A stretch of DNA of 64,000 bases from Rattus norvegicus (Eukaryota > Chordata > Mammalia > Rodentia > Muridae). The position numbers were made by a program, and so were the translations under genes. Where the stretch lies: positions 125,850,710-125,914,709 of the forward strand of contig NC_086020.1 in NCBI RefSeq assembly GCF_036323735.1, read 5' to 3'. A model generated the notes under the pieces. The model was not told where the DNA came from. It saw only the letters and a program-made list of their open reading frames with translations, and made no database searches. Below are positions 36,603-44,340 of this stretch, one piece after another. How positions within the stretch are numbered: the stretch's first letter is position 1; the number at the start of each line of letters is the position of its first letter.

Positions 36603-39600
36603 GATGGGACCCTCCTCTGTAACTAGACTTTATTTTTTTCATTGGTGTCAGCCAGTCACCTTTGGTTGCCTTAGTAGTGGTAGATGTGATGGGCTACCAG
36701 TACAGAGCAACTTGCTTATTTTGTTCTTGCTTCCTTTGTTATGGTTGACACAAAACTAAGCAAAGGGCCTTTTTGTGGCCAGAAAGTGCCTGTCAACTTC
36801 ATACCATTATTCCTGTCTTCTTTTGTAACTCTTACTGCTAGGTCCTTCTGAGACCTGACAGTGAACATGCAACTCCATGTCAGGATAATCGGCATCCACT
36901 GTGCTCATGAGTGAGGGAGGAGCAGAGCTGCTTCCTTGTTGACAGTTTCTGGTCATGCAGTGTAGAATGCAGAGCTGCTAAGGTAGGACATGTATGTCCC
37001 CTAGGACACTGAGCAAAATGTCAGACATTGGCCATGACTCTTTTTTGTTGTTTCAGTGGCAGGGTTTTTGGCAAACATCCATGGAGTGTCTCTTAGAGAT
37101 GCGGGTTCACACTTTGCTCACTGTAGTGGTCAGACTGTTTCTAGTCTGTACTTAGAGAGGTGAAGTGATGGATTAGGTCTGCATTTGCATTTTTGTCCTT
37201 TTCTCCTTTTTAAAGTTTTTATTGTACTTTGATGCTAAATATTATTTTACCATTACTACATTCTAACCAACTGAGTGAACTAGGTAGATGAAAATATATT
37301 TTAAAGTTGCTTTATTATTCCTAATGGATAGTCTTAGTCACTTTAAATGAAAAATTTCTAACAAATGCTAAATGGTGTTTTTATTTTTATTTATTTTTTT
37401 CCTTTTGAGATAGGCACTCATAGAGTGACTGAAACTTCTGGTCCCTCCTGTCTCAACTTTCAAGTACCCGCTACTTTGTCACCACACTGGGCTAAATTTT
37501 AACACTGATCAATCTCTTGTCATTCAAATTTATAGATTAGTATGTTTGTAACCCAGTACAGACTATAGCTAATAGTGATTTGTGGATTTACTTACGTAGC
37601 TTTGGTTTTCACAATGGATCAATTACTACTGATTTAGGAAACTGCATTAAATACGGTTCTAACTTATGACTACATCAGATGGCTAGTATAATGTCCCAGG
37701 TTTTGTAATCTCAGACATTTCAAGATCCTGAGGCAATGGGATTAGGCATTTGAGGTGGAATAAAAGTCAGAACACACAATTTATTAGTGTCACCCAGATG
37801 TCAGTAAATAAGCTCTATGAGAACTTTGCACCTTGACTGATGAATATTACACAGGACAGATTTAGATCATATGTTTTTAAAGTATTTTCCCCCTCTCCCA
37901 CAAGTGAAATGTTATTCCTAATCAGTTAATATTTAGAGGTGCTTAGTTATTCAAGGTTAGAATTTGTCCTAAGTAGTTCAAGGTTACCAAGTAATGGAGT
38001 TAGTTGTACACTAAAGAGTGTGAAATTGCGTGCTTTCTCCTACCTTGCTGCCTCCCAAGAACTTTCTCTGGGCTTGGGAAGCTAGCTTTAGGACTGTAGG
38101 ATTGCCCATTATAATGTAGCCATGGGTCTCTTTATCCCACCTGGGACCCCGATCTCTGTCTTTAGAGTCAAATTATTTTCTTTTTTACTATATGGATGCT
38201 GTACTTTAAATGTATGTTTTCCACTTCATTAAAAAAATTTTCCTTCTGGGTCTTTTATGACTTATCTTTTAAGTTTATTGTCTTTGGCTAGACTGATAGT
38301 TGCCTGTTTAGAATCTGTCTGGGGCAAGGTTAAGTGGATCTGTACTTAAATAACTCTAACCCCAAATTATCTAAGCATTGTCTGTATCTTTTCTCTTCAT
38401 GGACTTAGTTCATGGAGCCAGTGATATGTCTTTTTTAGATATATTATATTATTCTTCCCTTTGTTTGGAAATGCTGAGGACCAAAAAGCTTGGGCTTCTA
38501 TGACTTATGCATATGTTACTGTGTTGGCATGATTTTTACTTAGTTGTGTGCTGGTTGCTAAGGGTCCTAATATACAATGTTAGGGTGTTGTTATTTTGGG
38601 GGTAGGGGGACAAAGGACCTTATGTTTGAGTATGAATCAACAAAAGATACTCTCAAGTGCTCTGTTCTTTCCAGTGTTTGGGAGGTAGTAAACTGATATA
38701 TTTAGTTTTGTTATTATTTAGGGTTTAATGAAGCAGGTGGAGGTAACTTTGCCATAGGATCTTTCAGTGAATGACTCATTGAAAAATTCAGTGCTGTAGA
38801 ATTTTCACTTACCCAGCAAGTATATGTCTGTATTCTGAACAATATAAACATGGATTTTTAAATTATATTTTAATTTGTTAGACATAAGTTTAGTTAAATG
38901 ATTATCATTAACTTTTAATAAGTTTCTGCTTGTGTGCAAAAGAAATTTATCAATTGAGCAGGGTTTTGCTTGGTCTCATGTTTGCCATGTGCTATATTAT
39001 GTTCCATGTATATTTTGCCTAACATGTAAATATAGCAGTATTACTAACCAGAGGAGAATAATTTGATAAGTTGTTCTAAGCAGTGGGTACACGTCTGTGT
39101 TGCCACATGAGTGGGTAAACTCGTCCTCTTTTCTTAGTGAGTATTACTTCAGCATAGAGAACTTGGAACGGGACTTCTTTCTTCGAAGAAAGATGGATGA
39201 GCAGGGATTTCTGCCCATTTCCCTGATTGCTGGTTTTCACCGTGTGCAGGCTCTCACCACAAACCTTAATCTCATCTTGGAGGTAAATATTTATTTAAAA
39301 CAATAAAAAGTCAAACTTAAAAACTGTCCTTAAAAAGTGTTTAAAAAGGAGGACTACTCAGTGGTAGAGCATTTGGCCAATACACATGAGATCCTCTGTT
39401 TATCCCCAGAACTAGCTCCCTCCCCACTCCAAAAAAATAGGAAAGAAAGAAAAGTGGGCTGCTGAGATGCTTCCATGAGTAAGGGTGCTTGCTATCAACT
39501 CCGAAGACCTGTGTCCTACCCACAGAGTCCATGTGGTGGTGGAAGGAGAAAACCAACTTGTACAAGTTTTCCTCTGATTCCACATGTTCACCATGGCATA

Positions 39601-42600
39601 CTTATGCAAGGCCACACTATACACACAACATGCGCACACACTATACAAATACTGGTTATGTGTTTAAAAAGTATGCTGACTAAGGTGTTGGGTAAGAATT
39701 GGTAAGTTCAAGACAAATCTGAGCTACAGAGCAAGACCCCTAGGACCTCCCCACTCCTAACTCCTAGAGAAGTATGCTAGGCATGGAGATTTAAAGCCAC
39801 TCAGAAGTATAAATCCTTGAGTCCATATGTTCTAGGTTAGCTGTCATCTTAATAAAGATAATAAAAAGCTGTCAGTCAATAGTTCCTGAGTTCAGAGAAA
39901 TCTCAGCTATTTCCTATTTTTAATGAGTCCTATTTTAAATGTGTTTCTTTGAAATCTTGAACCTTTAGTATTTTGAGGTCTTTAATCTTCTCTCAGACTG
40001 GTCTAAACTAACATGCAATTCTACTTACTAAATATTGAATTATCATGTGCTTTAGGAAACCTTCCTTCACATGAATGCACATGTGCACATGCTCACTCAT
40101 GGATGCAGGGTTTCAGGTAGCTAGGCTTGTTTCAAACCTGTTGTCACTATGGAGCTGAGGCTAGCCTTGAACTCCCTATTCTGTCCCTACCACCAAAGAA
40201 CTGTGTTACAGGTGTGGGCTTCTTTCTAGTCAGGAAGTTAATTGGAGAAAACCTTTCTAGCTGTGGTAATACTGCCTTTAAGTAAATCTGTGATTTTGTC
40301 TTCTTTCTAGAAATTAATTCTCTCAACATTTTTTATTTTCCTTTTTCTACGTATATGATAGTCCCTGTGTAGGCTCTTACATAGCACGTAGCAAGAATGA
40401 TGATCTTTTGTCTTGTAGTTTTTGTTTTTCCCGATACCATATAAATTAGTAAGTTAAGATTTTGTAGTCTTTAATTCTTTTTCCTTTCTCTTTTCTTTTC
40501 CTCCCCCCCCAGCCCCCCCTGTTCAATAAAGCCCAGGCTGGGATCCTCCTGCCTCTGTCTCCCTGGTGCTAGCACTGCAGGTCTGAGGCATCACAAACAG
40601 CTGCTCCTGATCTTTGACGTCTCACAGTGCCTTTGGGATTGATTGCTTTGTTTTGTTTCAGCCCTCCCCTGCCTTGTGTTGCTGATCTCTGTTCTGTAGT
40701 ACAGATGTCCCTCAGCATACCCATGCACTAATGGATGACTGTGTTCCATTTTGGAGATTGTAAATAAAGACTGAGGTCTCATGTGATTGTGTTTTCATTT
40801 ATGCTGGGTAAATTCTTTTGACTGTAGTTGCTAGGATGTGTAATAACTTGCTCTGATTTAGTATTATCTACATAGCTAAACATTATGAATCAATTTCTGT
40901 AAAAGGTAGCCAGGCTGGCCTTAAACTCACAGAAATCCTGCCCTACCCTCCTGAGTATTGGTATTGCAGGTATGAGGCTCATGAGGTTCAAGCCTGCAGT
41001 AGGTCAGGTGACCCTTGTTCTGTAGCATTCCAGCTGGTAACTAAGGTCACTCTGGGGTAGCGGTAGGTTATTTGCTTCCATCCTAAATCTCGTGTTCTGC
41101 ATCAACTGAATTTATGTCTGCTCATTTCCTTTGTCTCAGGTTCTCACAGATGCAGATCTTCAGCCCTAAGGGATAGATCTCTACATAGATCATTAGTACT
41201 TGCTATTTTAATACGGCAAACTGACATTTATTTAGCAGGTCAGTGAGTGGGCATGGTTAGCCATGGTGTGAGGTCAAAGGACAACTTTTAGGAGCTAGTG
41301 CTCTCTCTCCTTCCACCACTGAACTCAGGCCCTCAATGTCAGGTGTCTATACCAGCTCAGATATCTCGTTAGCCCAGGGCTACTTTCTCTTCCTCCTCTT
41401 CCTTTCTTCCCTCCCTCCTTTCTTTTTCTGAATCAGGGTTTCTCTTTGCTATGTAGACCAGCTGGCTTTGAACTGACACAGATCCTCCTGCCTCTGCCTC
41501 CCTGAGTGAGGGGTTAAAGGTGTGTACTCTCATCACTTTTTTTTCCTTTAACTGTATCATGAAGAAAAATGCCTAATTGGTCAGCTAGTCAGAACTTTGG
41601 ACGCCCCCAAATATCAGTTAAAACAGGATCTGATTTAGGTTAAGCTTTGGAATTTATAAAAGTTCCAGTTTTTTTTTTTTTTTTAGACTTTTTCAGATTT
41701 AAGCTGCTTGAACATTTTGCATATAGCTGTTCCCTTTAGAATTTGTCTGCTTGTTTCTTTCACACAGGGTAGTAATCCTCTAATCCTCCTACCTCACCCT
41801 CCTTAGTGTTGAGTTTATAGGCATGTGCCATTATGCCTGGCTTTTGGTTTGCTCTAATTGTTTTAGAAGACATGAATAATGAATAACTAATTTCTTTTAA
41901 TTTCTACCTGTTCATTTACTAAGGACAGAATTGTTTTGTTTTGTCTTTTAATTTTGGTGGTGGTGGGTCACTACCTGTCTCAATGCTTAACATTCCTGAA
42001 TGAAGCACACATACAGCCTTTATATTTAATATGCCTTAATCAGCACAATAGCTGGCTACTGCCCAACCTCCACCACTGATAGAATCTACCTCCCCCCAAT
42101 AATTCTGAGTTGAAACTTAATAAATTCTGTGTTCTGTCTTGGCTACTCTGGACCCAGAGGGCTGCCCATCTTGGCCACATTCTTCTGGCTCCTTCACACA
42201 TTCTCTCTGATCATCTTTACACTATCTTGACCTCGCAAATTTCCCTTCCCTCCTCTAGTCCCAAGCCCAGGAATCTGCCTCCGTCTACCCTCCACAGACA
42301 TTACCAATGACCCACTACCGGCAGGTTCCCAGAAGCTACATGCAGACAATGGTGTAAGCAGTTTTGGGGATCCAAATTAATATTAGAATACAAGCAGCAT
42401 TGGGCCAAACCCAGTACACAGAATCCAAAGTCCTGTGCATGGACCACTAAGTGATTCCATAGGTTGTTTTCTACATAAAAAATCTATTCCACAGGATCTG
42501 TAACACAGTTTTTAACCTCACCTTTGGCCAGTAATAAGTCAGTTGTTTTCTTGTTAGTAATCAGTGTAGTTTCTTTTTGTATACTCCTCTTGAATTAGGG

Positions 42601-43413
42601 TCTTGCATAGCACAGATCTGACTTCAACTCATATCAAACTCACTATGTAACTTGGGAAAACTTTTAATTCTTGATCCTTTTATCCCTACCACCTGAGTGA
42701 GTGCTGCATTGCAGACACATATCACCATACCTGTTTTTTTTTGGGGGGGATTACTTGTGATAAAACTCAGGACATCAATCATGTCAGGGAAGAACCCTAG
42801 GAAGTAAGCTCTATCTTCAGCTTGTTAATTCACTTTTTTGACAGTGGGAGTTGGAGTACAGGGTCTCATGTAGTGCCACCTATCCTCAAGCTCACTGTAG
42901 CCTAGAATGACTTCGAGAACTTTGCTTACCTCTATTTATCTCCCACCCCCATTTCCTGAGTTCTGTTTCTGGTCTTTTGAGACAGAGTCTTAAGCTGGCC
43001 CCAAACTTGGCACAATCCTTTTGCCTCTGCTGCCCGATCACTGAAATTACAGACATGGACCAATATACCTAAAGGAATGTTCTATTGCTAAGACTAATTC
43101 ACAGTTAGTCTTAGACGCATTAACTATGTTATTACAGCCTACTAACTTGAAGCTTTGCAATTTTTAGATAAGAATTTTTAAAGCATACAACTAAGACCTT
43201 TTGCATGTAACTTTAATGTGTAAATTTTCTACTGCCAGGCACTTAAGGATAGCACAGAAGTAGAAATTGTGGATGAGAAAATGAGGAAAAAGATAGAACC
43301 AGAAAAATGGCCAATTCCAGGCCCTCCTCCACGAAATGTGCCACAGACAGACTTCTCTCAGTTGATTGATTGTCCGGAGTTCATACCTGGCCAGGCCTTT
43401 GGCTCCCATACAG
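13596..43413 (+). CDS. Larp1b: Larp1b, La-related protein 1B (exons 1-9, 3' end outside or lost)
   Basis: Nine exons with GT/AG borders join in frame to 531 codons plus one base. Residues 104-120 are 17 prolines. K147-K154 (KGNPWTKK) is a LARP1-family motif. R351-G366 is eight RG dipeptides. A La motif covers about 395-500, with Q424, Y427, Y428, F429, D437, F439 and F458 in the positions the La fold conserves. LARP1-family proteins bind mRNA, and LARP1 itself regulates TOP mRNAs in the cytoplasm; the role of 1B is less clear, so an RNA-binding function is inferred from the domain. I separate it from Larp1 because exons 3-9 match my memory of the human LARP1B protein almost residue for residue. 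The ATG at 13596 has G at -3 and is the first Met giving a family-like N-terminus; the frame stays open upstream, so the start is likely but not proven. The C-terminal DM15 repeats are absent from the window. Confidence 0.93.
15533..15633 (+). mobile_element. ID element, sense
   Basis: Runs from ggggttggggatttagctca through tagcaagtgcaaggccctgg to an A-rich tail with G interruptions. Target-site duplication: acttttcaaagtga on the left and acttttcacagtga on the right. The internal Pol III A and B boxes are intact by eye. Confidence 0.95.
17297..17340 (+). repeat. (TG)22 microsatellite
   Basis: Twenty-two TG units followed by a degenerate cgtctgcgtgcg region with alternating purine/pyrimidine sequence. 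Confidence 0.97.
17758..17895 (-). mobile_element. ID element, antisense, with perfect 15-bp target-site duplication
   Basis: A long T-rich tail complement (17758-17819) followed by the ID complement (agagctggggactgaaccca to aaatccccaacccc). The flank tttccaaaccatctt is repeated exactly at 17743-17757 and 17896-17910, indicating a recent insertion. Confidence 0.96.
18391..18576 (+). mobile_element. B2 SINE, sense, with perfect 14-bp duplication
   Basis: Starts gggctggagagatggctcag and ends in aataaataaataaa. The flank aaaacaaaactgtt is repeated exactly at 18377-18390 and 18577-18590. A CA repeat follows directly. Confidence 0.96.
18595..18648 (+). repeat. (CA)n microsatellite, about 27 units
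   Basis: Uninterrupted CA from just after the B2 duplication to catacc. On the other strand it gives Cys/Val-repeat frames, which are artefacts. Confidence 0.97.
18817..18958 (+). mobile_element. B1 SINE, sense
   Basis: gctgggtggtgcaagccttt at the head, gaggccagcctggtctacag in the middle, an A-rich tail. actgggtgat is repeated at 18806-18815 and 18963-18972. Confidence 0.95.
19983..20163 (-). mobile_element. B2 SINE, antisense
   Basis: tttaaagatttatttcatgt at the left, then ttgaactcaggacctttgga, ending at the head complement catctctctagccc. Confidence 0.9.
21161..21243 (+). repeat. Compound (GT)n(GACA)n microsatellite
   Basis: About 25 GT units (21161-21211) pass directly into about eight GACA units (21212-21243). 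Confidence 0.97.
21490..22680 (-). mobile_element. Probable Lx-type L1 3' UTR, antisense
   Basis: Contains tcatctctccattctttgtc and gttgttgccctgtgtcatag, then a run of variants of cagggccagctct spaced tens of bases apart. These match my memory of the 3' region of old rodent Lx L1 elements. No intact open frame; the assignment needs a repeat-library search. Confidence 0.5.
22690..23212 (-). mobile_element. L1 3' UTR, antisense part of an inverted insertion
   Basis: Begins with the complement of the L1 end (tttattaaattgggtatttc), passes ggttcagtcttggcaggacc and cctatgaggttggagcccag, and ends at tttgcttcatcc. The same L1 continues in the opposite orientation at 23213. Confidence 0.85.
23213..23443 (+). 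mobile_element. L1 3' end, sense part of an inverted insertion
   Basis: tatcatcctgagtgaggtaa, then cacacatggtatgcactcat and gataagtggatatta, ending near ccaccaaactagataagg. In an intact L1 this piece lies immediately upstream of the part found antisense at 22690-23212. Confidence 0.85.
24120..24225 (+). repeat. 53-bp tandem duplication
   Basis: aagtgctttctttccaagtt starts at 24120 and recurs, with few changes, at 24173. Both copies continue tcttttggtgatggtag or tcttttggtaatggtag. Confidence 0.9.
24800..24937 (-). mobile_element. B1 SINE, antisense
   Basis: T tract, then gagacaaagtttctctatgt and ctgggagtaaaggtgtgtgc. Flanking duplication tagtattttccaacttt / tagtattttccaccttt (24783-24799 and 24938-24954). 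Confidence 0.93.
25139..25197 (+). CDS. Larp1b: Larp1b exon 2
   Basis: A 59-nt exon with acceptor ttctttag and donor aag/gtatgc. It completes the split Glu codon of exon 1 and encodes a short Ser/Lys-rich segment (LSSPKIIKAGKLKTKKSNK). It starts in phase 1 and ends in phase 0. Confidence 0.9.
25695..25754 (+). CDS. Larp1b: Larp1b exon 3, with possible internal start
   Basis: A 60-nt exon between acceptor ttttttag and donor ggg/gtgagt. It begins and ends in phase 0, so it could be skipped in frame. It encodes the conserved NWPTPGELVNTG segment. Met203 (ATG at 25713) stands just before NWPTP. As I recall it, an annotated human LARP1B protein starts at this point, so a shorter N-terminus from another first exon is possible. 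Confidence 0.92.
27041..27228 (-). mobile_element. B3/B2-type SINE, antisense
   Basis: Begins aagaaatgatttatttttat and ends catctcttcagccc. The flank ttggtcagtt recurs at 27024 and 27229, about 280 bases before exon 4. Confidence 0.8.
27512..27686 (+). CDS. Larp1b: Larp1b exon 4
   Basis: A 175-nt exon encoding a charged linker rich in Lys, Glu, Ser and Asn, with GNKKPQIRKEKEEK near its start and SEDEAQSSSQRKR at its end. The donor is g/gtgagc. The acceptor is odd: six T then nine G immediately before cag (27494-27511). The exon ends in phase 1 and joins exon 5 to make an Ala codon. Confidence 0.92.
27687..32452 (+). other. Larp1b: Larp1b intron 4
   Basis: A 4.8-kb intron holding antisense B3-like (about 28110-28322), antisense B1s (about 28685-28835, 29245-29385, 29600-29735, 30235-30345, 30805-30950), a B4-type SINE in + orientation (about 29762-30040), antisense B2/B3s (about 30360-30510, 30530-30708, 31950-32190) and A/T-rich spacers. 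About 31090-31900 is mostly unrecognised. Confidence 0.7.
30530..30708 (-). mobile_element. B2 SINE, antisense
   Basis: ttttttaaagatttatttat at the left end; actgagccatctctccagcc at the right. The tRNA-like part is well conserved. Confidence 0.9.
32453..32593 (+). CDS. Larp1b: Larp1b exon 5
   Basis: A 141-nt exon with acceptor ttttattttcaag and donor cgaa/gtaagt. It encodes the strongly conserved ANKHKWVPLHLDDVRP followed by a Ser/Arg/Asn-rich stretch ending KSDTRS. KHKWVPL is typical of LARP1-family proteins. Its entry and exit phases are both 1. Confidence 0.95.
32594..34977 (+). other. Larp1b: Larp1b intron 5
   Basis: Contains antisense B1s (32797-32935, about 33190-33300, about 33415-33510), B1-like sense pieces (about 34115-34205 and 34680-34800), a degraded SINE around 33730-33900, and A/T-rich spacers before exon 6. 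Confidence 0.65.
34978..35121 (+). CDS. Larp1b: Larp1b exon 6 (RG repeat)
   Basis: A 144-nt exon with acceptor tttgaag and donor t/gtaaga. It encodes WRRDREKRDDQDE, then VSSVRSEGG, then eight consecutive RG dipeptides (R351-G366) and NPR. RG/RGG boxes commonly bind RNA and are arginine-methylated; that role here is inferred. Confidence 0.94.
35544..35709 (+). CDS. Larp1b: Larp1b exon 7 (start of La motif)
   Basis: A 166-nt exon with acceptor tgtatccag and donor aat/gtaagt. It encodes NFDYSYGYREPGERTEQPF and then the beginning of the La motif (MYYYDDGTGVQVYPVEETLL, ending at EYIKRQ). The final two bases plus the first base of exon 8 make Ile425. Confidence 0.96.
35710..39137 (+). other. Larp1b: Larp1b intron 7, SINE-poor, with long TA repeat
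   Basis: A B1-like sense piece (about 36025-36150) and the TA repeat at 36513-36599. After that, about 2.5 kb (36600-39130) has only one degraded SINE-like stretch (about 37390-37500). No open frame with known similarity and no clear small RNA is visible there. The preceding intron 6 (35122-35543) has a degraded antisense B3 (about 35230-35400). Confidence 0.65.
36513..36599 (+). repeat. (TA)n repeat, about 43 units with one GT
   Basis: Alternating TA from tttatatata to tatataaagg with a single tgta interruption near 36537. Self-complementary and able to extrude a cruciform. Confidence 0.97.
39138..39282 (+). CDS. Larp1b: Larp1b exon 8 (La motif core)
   Basis: A 145-nt exon with acceptor cctcttttcttag and donor gag/gtaaat. 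It holds the core La motif: EYYFS (426-430), NLERDFFLR (433-441), MDEQGFLPISLIAGF (444-458) and LTTNLNLILE (464-473). The aromatic and charged residues that form the La-motif RNA pocket are present, so this part looks functional. Confidence 0.97.
39283..43238 (+). other. Larp1b: Larp1b intron 8
   Basis: Contains an ID-like old copy (about 39349-39425), a B3/B4-type SINE in + orientation (about 39455-39640), antisense B1-like pieces (about 40905-40980 and 41430-41540), antisense B3-like (about 41230-41380), and an unassigned rodent interspersed repeat with short open frames (about 41990-42440). Degraded SINE fragments fill 42560-43060. Confidence 0.6.
43239..43413 (+). CDS. Larp1b: Larp1b exon 9 (end of La motif region)
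   Basis: A 175-nt exon with acceptor tttctactgccag and donor acag/gtaact. It encodes ALKDSTEVEIVDEKMRKKIE, then EKWPIPGPPPRN, and ends FIPGQAFGSHT. It leaves phase 1. Reading through the donor would add five residues before TAG at 43428. It is the last intact Larp1b exon I can see. Confidence 0.96.
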
Positions 43414-43931
43414 GTAACTGCTTTTACTAGTTCAAACAGTGTAAGAGTGGGCTGTTTGTGAGGTTTCCTATTTATCTGTAATCTGTTGTGCTTTCATAAT
43501 AGCAAAGCTAAAGCTAATTAAATGACTCTTGGTCCTCCAAATTCTACTTAAGCTATTTCCTAGCTAAACTATAATTAATTATGCACAATCATAGTGTTTC
43601 TTGATCTTAGATATTTTTTGTGTATTATCTTGTGTGGACTTTCTTCCATTTTAAAATTCTACTAAATGACTGGTATATCACAGCACTTCTCTCTACCTAA
43701 ACCTGAAAGAGCCAGCATTTGTACTCAAGACTAGCTAGCCTTCCTTTTTTTTGTTCCCAATGTACTTTAAACTTGTCTTGAAATATAAGATAACCCATAT
43801 TCTAAAATAGTGTTGGGATTTTCTTTACCTGTGTTTTTGAGTTTCCAAAAACTATAGTGTTAATTTTTTGCCTGGTTCATTTTAAAGATAATTGCTCTTG
43901 GGAAAAATATGTGTGCTTAACCTTTTTTCAG

Positions 43932-44340
43932 TCAGGGTGATGATCTACTGATGCTCTTGGATGTCATGTGATCGGAATATACAGTGGAGTAGGTGACTCC
44001 CTGAAATACCATGTAAATATGAGAGCAAATCGTGCTGCAGAAGTGAGAGTGACCATACTGTCTTCTGTGCAAGAATGTCTACGCCCACCCCCTTGTGGAG
44101 AAGGTTGGGCCAGCCTGCAGTGGAGAAAACCACCTTTACGATAATGATGTGAGACAGACCAGAGGACTGCTGTTACTGTAGGAGCTTCTCCTTTCTATGT
44201 CATTAGCTTAGGCTGCACGGGCTACTTCATGGTGGGAAAGTTAATTGTTATCATTGGGGAAATACTGCAAATTCTATCTTTTGTTTCCAGGCATTTATAC
44301 TTTGCCCAGATCAATAAAGCAGAAAAAGAGAGGATTGAGT
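43932..44340 (+). other. Candidate alternative last exon of Larp1b
   Basis: A strong acceptor (aaccttttttcag, ending 43931) lies about 520 bases after exon 9. Some 380 bases later comes a perfect AATAAA (44313-44318), with U/G-rich sequence downstream. No obvious SINE is seen between them. Spliced from exon 9, the frame adds VRVMIY and stops, giving a protein that ends just after the La motif. Inference only; no transcript evidence. Confidence 0.35.
44313..44318 (+). terminator. AATAAA poly(A) signal, possible use by a short Larp1b transcript
   Basis: A perfect hexamer with a T/G-rich stretch (ttgttaggtcctttgctatt) about 45 bases downstream. It could serve either read-through from exon 9 or splicing to the acceptor at 43931. 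Confidence 0.35.

Noticed and set aside
36439..36642. Antisense frame with Tyr-Ile repeats
   Set aside because: Produced entirely by the TA repeat.
43937..44007. C/D snoRNA-like pattern (gtgatga then ctga about 60 bases later)
   Set aside because: No terminal stem flanks the boxes and no clear C'/D' pair; the match is short enough to be chance.
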